DNA of 64,000 nucleotides from Oceanospirillum linum (lineage in GTDB: Bacteria > Pseudomonadota > Gammaproteobacteria > Pseudomonadales > Halomonadaceae). Shown piece by piece: positions 59,341-64,000 of this stretch. The stretch lies in NCBI RefSeq assembly GCF_900182785.1, contig NZ_FXTS01000011.1, forward strand, positions 55,993 through 119,992, in the 5' to 3' direction. Position 1 is the stretch's first letter. Each line of letters starts with the position of its first letter. Both the position numbers and the translations under genes were made by a program. The notes beneath the pieces are model-generated. The model did not search any database. It was not told where the DNA came from and saw nothing but the letters and a program-made list of their open reading frames with translations.

Positions 59341-62002
59341 CTATACCATCCTCTGATGTATTTATTGCCCATTGGCGCTCTTTGACAAAATGTTCAAAGT
59401 CATCAGCCTTTAATGGCTTGGCAAACAGATACCCCTGAATATAGTCACAGGATAATTTCTGCAAAAACGTCAACTGCTCCTCACTATCAACCCCTTCTGC
59501 CACGGTTTCCATACCCAGGCTATGGGCTAACGCCATAGTCGCTCTGACAATGTGCTCATCAGATTCATTAGCACCAATGCCAATCACAAAGCTACGATCG
59601 ATCTTTAAATGGTCAGCATCCAAAGCTTTCAGATAGCTCATTGAAGAGTAGCCAGTTCCAAAATCATCAATTGATAGTGTTATGCCTGCCTGCTTCAGGC
59701 GCTTCAGATTTTCTGTCACCATCTCAGAGTCAGCCATCAGTGTCGTTTCCGTGATCTCAACACAAATCTGGCTATAGGGTATCGAAAACTTATCCATCAG
59801 GTTAAGTAAGCGTTGCGCCAAAGTATCACGGGCAAGTTGAACCGATGAGATGTTCATCGAGATTTTGCCAAACAGAAAACCTTTCGCATTCCAGATCGCC
59901 ATCTGCTGAAACAGGTTTTCCATCAGCCAGGAACCAATCTCCAGTATTTGTCCTGTCTCTTCAGCCAGGGTAATGAACTCCGCTGGAGAAACCCACTCAC
60001 CAGCTGAAATTTCCCAGCGTAAAAGGGCTTCTGCACCATAAACCTGCCCTGTAGCAGCATCAACCTGGGGTTGGAACCTTAAACTCAGGTCTTTCTCCCG
60101 ATGAACCGCTAACTCAAGTTGTTGCTGCAGAAAAACCCGACGTTTCATTAACGCGTCCATCGCCTTATCAAAGAAACGATAAGTATTCTTTCCATCATGC
60201 TTTGCCCGGTACATTGCCATATCAGCCTGACGCAGCATCATGGAGGCATCCAGAGCGGAATACCCCCCCATTGCAATACCAACGCTACAGGTCACACTAA
60301 AGACTCCGTCACCATAATGAAAGGGGCGCGCTACAGCACTAATAATCAATTCCGCAAGACGAGCCTGACTTTCATAATCGTCATTGTGCGAGGTCAGCAC
60401 AGCAAACTCATCACCACCAAGGCGGGCAAGAAGGCAGTTCTCCGATAAGATACTTCTGAGATTATCTGATGTATGGACTAAGAGGGCATCCCCTGCCTCA
60501 TGCCCCATGGTGTCATTGATCTCCTTGAAGCGATCCAAATCAATGAAAAAAATCGAAATAAGGTCCAGTGACTCATCCTGAAACAGTTGATATAGCCTTT
60601 GCTCAAAATAACGACGATTCGGGAGAGTCGTTAAAGGATCATGATCAGCTAAAAAAAGGGCTTTTTGCTCTGCACTCTTACGGGCCGACACATCCTCATG
60701 TACTGCAACGAAATGCTCCGCCACACCTCTTTCATCAAGGATAGGGGTCACCGTCTGTTCAACCGTCATACTGTGACCATTTTTATGGCGGTTGATCAGC
60801 TCACCCCGCCAGCTTTTTCCAGCCAGGATAGAACTCCACAGATCCCTGAAAAAATCTCTGGAGTGAAAACCCGAATTCAGAATCTTAGGGTTCTTACCTT
60901 TAACCTCTTCAAAACTGTAGCCTGTCAGCCGTGTAAATGCCTTATTAATCCAGTGAATATCGCCAGAGCGATTCGTGATAAAAACAGCATTAGCCGCGCT
61001 TCTGATCGCGGTACTAAGCAAAATATTATCCCCCTGTACCATCCGCCGTTTCTCCAACAGAAGAGCGATAGTTAGCGCGACAATAACGGTCACTATCGAT
61101 GCGGCCAGAAGAAAAAGTCTGATCATGCGTTCATCGTGCTTCCATGAGGCCAAAGCACTTTTCTCATCAGAAATCAGAATCGTTATTAAAGGCAGCAAAG
61201 ATGTAGAGCGATAACTGATAAGATAATTCTGGCCATCAATAGATTCACGATACTGCCCCCAGCTGGTTTCCTTTACCCGTGGCAAAAGTTCTCTGATATC
61301 AGGCAAAGCCTGCTGATGTCCCAGAAGAAGCTCACCATCATAACGATAAAGATGGACATAAGACCCCAGAGTATCCCCAACCGAACTAAACAAATTGCCA
61401 AAATATTGAGGGTTAATGGACGCCATCAGTATATTCTGCAACTGGCCCTTCTCATCTGTGATCGGCATACAGAGAGGGATATGGCTCAAAGCACTTCGGT
61501 TTGCAAACGGATCATTCGGATAGCGGCCAGGCTCAGGCAATCCGATAATAAACTCCGCCATAACATCCGCTCTCAAGCGCTCAACACAGGAGTAGCTCAG
61601 ATTAGTACCTACGTTTCGTGTCACCGTGGCCTGGATTGTGCCATTGGCGTTTAACAGGTCGAGCGACCTGAGCTGAGGAGATGTCCTTAGGCGCTCTCTG
61701 AGAACATTTTCAATTTCAAAGCGCCCCTCAAGCTGAGGCAGACTCTCCACCAGGCTCATCATCGTACTGTTAACCGACTGAAATGAGCGTACGACAGAGT
61801 CTTCCAGAGCATGGGCCAGGAGCGCGTTACTCGAATCCTGTTCTGCAAGACTTCGGGAGACGCCCCGGTCAATGGTGTGTTGTAATACAAACCAGAAAAA
61901 GGCTAAAACAAGAGTCGCGCCGCCAAAAATCCATTTTTGACGAATCAGGGCGCTTTTCAGCAGGGACAGGCTATTAATCAAATCACACCCGAATAAAAGC
62001 AA
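59333..62002 (-). CDS. Membrane-bound Cache-like-PAS-GGDEF-EAL protein
   Basis: An 889-residue inner-membrane signalling protein. A first membrane helix (about 24-42) and a second (about 300-325) bracket a ~250-residue periplasmic sensor of the Cache type; then PAS (about 335-455, with PAC), GGDEF (about 460-620, intact RLGGDEF, no RxxD I-site) and EAL (about 630-885, EALLRW and DDFGTGYSSM intact). No ATG fits the start: the frame opens with TTG at 62002 or TTG at 61981, and the first membrane helix requires one of them. The start lies 60 bp from the divergent binding-protein gene. Overlaps creA downstream. Confidence 0.92.
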   Translation of the reverse strand: MLLFGCDLINSLSLLKSALIRQKWIFGGATLVLAFFWFVLQHTIDRGVSRSLAEQDSSNALLAHALEDSVVRSFQSVNSTMMSLVESLPQLEGRFEIENVLRERLRTSPQLRSLDLLNANGTIQATVTRNVGTNLSYSCVERLRADVMAEFIIGLPEPGRYPNDPFANRSALSHIPLCMPITDEKGQLQNILMASINPQYFGNLFSSVGDTLGSYVHLYRYDGELLLGHQQALPDIRELLPRVKETSWGQYRESIDGQNYLISYRSTSLLPLITILISDEKSALASWKHDERMIRLFLLAASIVTVIVALTIALLLEKRRMVQGDNILLSTAIRSAANAVFITNRSGDIHWINKAFTRLTGYSFEEVKGKNPKILNSGFHSRDFFRDLWSSILAGKSWRGELINRHKNGHSMTVEQTVTPILDERGVAEHFVAVHEDVSARKSAEQKALFLADHDPLTTLPNRRYFEQRLYQLFQDESLDLISIFFIDLDRFKEINDTMGHEAGDALLVHTSDNLRSILSENCLLARLGGDEFAVLTSHNDDYESQARLAELIISAVARPFHYGDGVFSVTCSVGIAMGGYSALDASMMLRQADMAMYRAKHDGKNTYRFFDKAMDALMKRRVFLQQQLELAVHREKDLSLRFQPQVDAATGQVYGAEALLRWEISAGEWVSPAEFITLAEETGQILEIGSWLMENLFQQMAIWNAKGFLFGKISMNISSVQLARDTLAQRLLNLMDKFSIPYSQICVEITETTLMADSEMVTENLKRLKQAGITLSIDDFGTGYSSMSYLKALDADHLKIDRSFVIGIGANESDEHIVRATMALAHSLGMETVAEGVDSEEQLTFLQKLSCDYIQGYLFAKPLKADDFEHFVKERQWAINTSEDGIDD

Positions 62003-62061
62003 TAAAATGGCAGCCAGTTACATTCAACAACATGACAACGTTAGGGAAAAGGTCATTCTCA

Positions 62062-62910
62062 ATGAAACAACAAACCAGACACTTTGAGACAAAACAGAAT
62101 AACAGCCGAATCTTACTTGGTTTGGTACTTCTTTTCCTGTTCTTTAATCTATTTGTTACGCAACAGGCTTATGCTGAATCTTCCCGTGAGCAGAGCATCG
62201 CTAAAGCCGGCATACTTCGGGTCTGCATCTGGCCCGATTATTTCTCTATCTCCTACAAAAACAAGAAAACAGGCCAACTTGAAGGTATTGATATAGACCT
62301 GTCTAAAGAGTTTGCACGGGACCTGGGAGTTGATATTAAGTATGTGCCCACTCACTTCGGCATCTTCATGGATGATATTGAACAAGACAGATGCGATATT
62401 GCTATGTTTGGTATCGGCAAAACAGAAGCCCGTGCAAAGCGCATTGATTACAGCGAGCCTTATCTGAGTAGCGGTATGTACGGTATTGCCAGCAAAACCA
62501 ACCCCGTTGTAACCAGCTGGGAGTCCATGGACCAGGAAGGAGTCGTTGTTTGCGTTCAGAAAGGAACTTATATGGAAAATGCCATGCGAAACAATCTTCG
62601 TAATGCAGAACTGATGACCGTGATCAAACACAGCCAACGGGAAATTGAAGTCAGGTCAGGCCGGGCCGATGTCTTTATCGCCGACTACCCCTATGGCCAG
62701 AAGATGATCAAGGTGTACGACTGGGCAACCCTTTTAGAACCAAAATCACCAACTCGACAGTTCCAATACGCCTATGCTGTCAGAAAGGGGCAGCCTGAGT
62801 GGTTAAAACGGGTTAATCAGTTTGTCACTGATATCAAAAAAGATGGGCGTCTCGCACATTTTGCTGAATCAAATAACTTACTTCCTATCGCTCTTACCCC
62901 AGAGCAATAA
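62062..62910 (+). CDS. Amino-acid-type ABC transporter substrate-binding protein
   Basis: A 282-residue family 3 periplasmic binding protein. Start at ATG 62062 is supported by AAAGGTC; an ATG at 62032 is less likely. A membrane-type signal (about 18-38, LLGLVLLFLFFNLFVTQQAYA) is followed by 'GILRVCIWPDYFSISYKNKKTGQLEGIDIDLSKEFAR', the SBP_bac_3 first lobe, and 'CDIAMFGIGKTEARAKRIDYSEPY', the ligand loop. No permease or ATPase is near, and it is divergent from a GGDEF-EAL gene, so it may act as a sensor partner of it. That pairing is inference. Confidence 0.87.
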   Translation: MKQQTRHFETKQNNSRILLGLVLLFLFFNLFVTQQAYAESSREQSIAKAGILRVCIWPDYFSISYKNKKTGQLEGIDIDLSKEFARDLGVDIKYVPTHFGIFMDDIEQDRCDIAMFGIGKTEARAKRIDYSEPYLSSGMYGIASKTNPVVTSWESMDQEGVVVCVQKGTYMENAMRNNLRNAELMTVIKHSQREIEVRSGRADVFIADYPYGQKMIKVYDWATLLEPKSPTRQFQYAYAVRKGQPEWLKRVNQFVTDIKKDGRLAHFAESNNLLPIALTPEQ

Positions 62911-62924
62911 AAGCCGTCGAAATA

Positions 62925-62953
62925 AAAACCTCAGAAATCAACTCTGAGGTTTT
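62925..62953. terminator. Bidirectional terminator between the binding-protein and coiled-coil genes
   Basis: Stem AAAACCTCAGA / TCTGAGGTTTT with a 7-nt loop, between convergent genes, 15 bp after one stop and 22 bp after the other. Confidence 0.9.
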
Positions 62954-62974
62954 AATATTATGAACGATTCGAAA

Positions 62975-63676
62975 TCAGTCCTTCAGGGCTTTTTCAATCT
63001 GCGCGCTTACAACCTTCGGCAGCTGCAGATTCAACTCTTCAACAGCTGCTTTAATCTTCGCAATCATTTCAGACTTATGTTCCTGTAGCCTGACCAGAGA
63101 CTCACTCTTACCCTGCTTACTGGCCAGCTCCTGCTGTAAACGCTCCAGCAACTGAGGCATATCTTCAAACTGCTTAAGCTGAGTATCAATGTATTGATCA
63201 AACTGGCTAATGCTCTCCTGAACATCTTTAGACAGAATCTCAAATTTCTCCTGCATCTCAGCGTTATGCCGAACGGCTGACTCGCCACCACTCTCCTCAA
63301 TATGCAGGCGATTCTGGAAATCCTTCAGCTGAGATTCAACTTGCTCAACCTGGTAACGCATCAGGTCAAGGACTTCATTGCACTCATCCTGGAAAGCATC
63401 CGCTTCAATACCATAGGTGCGATAAATTTCATCATAGTGGCCAAACTTTTCAAAAATAGCCGCAATCTGCAACATGATCATACTGAGTGTAATCGGATCA
63501 GAATCCTCCGTTTCCTCTGTATTTGAAGCACCGGAGGAGTCTGAAGTGAGTGCGGCTATTTCAAACTTCTTATCGATATAAGCTACAAGCTCTGCCTTCA
63601 TCTTATCTACAGAACCCTGAACCATCTGCTGGACCATGCTTTCAAGCTCGGGGGAATGTCCTGAATTTTCGCTCAT
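62975..63676 (-). CDS. Coiled-coil protein of unknown function
   Basis: A 233-residue acidic, almost fully helical protein with no signal peptide or membrane span. Coiled-coil stretches lie at about 105-150 ('LDLMRYQVEQVESQLKDFQN') and 150-215 ('FEILSKDVQESISQFDQYIDTQ', 'LLERLQQELASKQGKSESLVRLQEH'). The middle 'PITLSMIMLQIAAIFEKFGHYDEIYRTYGI' is a distinct, non-repetitive segment. I do not recognise it. Good GGTCACTTTATCAAA-type upstream sequence lacks a clear ribosome site. It lies between a binding-protein gene and an rRNA operon. Confidence 0.7.
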   Translation of the reverse strand: MSENSGHSPELESMVQQMVQGSVDKMKAELVAYIDKKFEIAALTSDSSGASNTEETEDSDPITLSMIMLQIAAIFEKFGHYDEIYRTYGIEADAFQDECNEVLDLMRYQVEQVESQLKDFQNRLHIEESGGESAVRHNAEMQEKFEILSKDVQESISQFDQYIDTQLKQFEDMPQLLERLQQELASKQGKSESLVRLQEHKSEMIAKIKAAVEELNLQLPKVVSAQIEKALKD

Positions 63677-63865
63677 TTTGATAAAGTGACCTTATTCCAT
63701 AATAAGTTGGATTCACACATATTAACCTGAATAGCAGGTGATTTCCTACGAGCCGGATTAACTTCACAAAAACTTTTATCTCAGCAGAGAGCATCATACC
63801 CACAGATAGCAGGTAAATAGCTCCGGATAACCTGCTTGACTCCATAATTTCTAAATCCCGAGCAT

Positions 63866-63900
63866 AAAAAAACCCCGCTTCATGGAAGCGGGGTTCTTTT
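63866..63900 (-). terminator. rRNA operon terminator
   Basis: Perfect stem AACCCCGCTTC / GAAGCGGGGTT with a 3-nt loop; the minus strand has a run of seven Ts after it. It lies about 43 bp beyond the 3' end of the 5S rRNA gene. Confidence 0.93.
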
Positions 63901-63942
63901 GGGCCGTCTGTGTACTATTTACACAGTCAGCCAGTATAAGGC

Positions 63943-64000
63943 GCTTGACGATGTCCTACTCTCACATGGGGAGACCCCACACTACCATCGGCGCTGAGCA
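63943..64000 (-). rRNA. rrf: 5S ribosomal RNA, 3' part (continues beyond the window)
   Basis: The minus strand reads GCGCCGATGGTAGTGTGGGG, then CTCCCCATGTGAGAGTAGGA and CATCGTCAAGC, the 3' domain (helices IV-V, loop E and the closing helix) of gammaproteobacterial 5S rRNA. About 58 of about 117 bases are in view. The operon runs in from the right, so 23S and 16S genes should follow outside. The exact 3' end (63941-63943) is approximate. Confidence 0.95.

Noticed and set aside
12297..62002. Long opposite-strand open frames inside genes such as ygiQ, betB, prfC and the GGDEF-EAL genes
   Set aside because: They are shadows of real genes in GC-balanced DNA, lacking motifs and ribosome sites.
63642..63845. 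Minus-strand open frame of 67 codons near the rRNA terminator
   Set aside because: It overlaps the start of the coiled-coil gene, has no ribosome site and no family resemblance.
1..64000. CRISPR array, prophage or integron
   Set aside because: No regularly spaced repeats, no phage structural genes and no integrase were seen. The only mobile trace is the transposase remnant near 29.3 kb.

Overview
This window looks like chromosomal DNA of a marine, heterotrophic gammaproteobacterium, most likely from the Oceanospirillaceae-type group (Marinobacterium, Amphritea, Neptunomonas and relatives). That placement is an inference from gene content: a betIBA-choXWV choline block, a second betaine-type ABC operon, several GGDEF/EAL proteins, E. 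coli-like YgiQ, PrfC, CreA, BioA, Upp/UraA and DinB proteins, and a typical gammaproteobacterial 5S rRNA end. Gene density is high and most genes are housekeeping or metabolic. I see no CRISPR array, no intact insertion sequence, no prophage and no tRNA gene. The only clear mobile-element trace is a broken transposase remnant at about 29.2-29.5 kb.

Layout. 0-3.3 kb: a Fur-type iron ABC transporter (binding protein, permease, ATPase) and a partial EamA exporter. 3.3-7.7 kb: three regulators, a VOC-fold enzyme, a DOPA-dioxygenase-like protein and a LysE exporter. 7.8-9.0 kb: a Fic protein with a small convergent gene that carries the Fic-inhibitory motif. 9.2-18 kb: YgiQ, an EmrE-type SMR pump, a PAS-GAF-GGDEF-EAL protein, a TetR/GST divergent pair with a 40-bp palindromic operator, PhnA and an EamA exporter. 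18-21.4 kb: a TonB-dependent siderophore receptor and its AraC-type neighbour, with a Fur-like site. 21.8-33 kb: an osmoprotectant island (betI, betB, betA, choline ABC transporter, then a second quaternary-amine ABC transporter). 33-37.3 kb: a periplasmic redox group (cytochrome b562-like, DsbD/ScsB-like, cytochrome b561, and a flavodoxin).

37.6-38.4 kb: an alpha/beta hydrolase, followed by bioA behind a BirA-type operator. 39.9-46 kb: signalling genes (CBS-PAS-GGDEF-EAL, a double-receiver regulator, EAL-HDOD) with a LexA-controlled dinB. 46.2-51.2 kb: uraA, upp, a FapA-family protein and two unknown small proteins. 51.3-53.9 kb: tatD-like and prfC. 54.4-58.8 kb: a small catabolic module of unknown substrate (DapA-family lyase, class II aldolase, MocR regulator, CaiB-type CoA transferase). 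58.9-64 kb: creA overlapping a Cache-like-PAS-GGDEF-EAL gene, an amino-acid-type binding protein, a coiled-coil protein, and the terminator and 3' end of an rRNA operon.

The genes combine into a few themes: iron acquisition under Fur; choline uptake and oxidation to glycine betaine plus betaine-type import for osmoprotection; cyclic-di-GMP signalling by four separate proteins; and periplasmic thiol/electron handling. The most unusual item is the tail-to-tail Fic toxin/antitoxin-like pair at 7.8-9.0 kb. All reading was by eye, so operator matches and family assignments should be taken as sequence-motif judgements, not database results.
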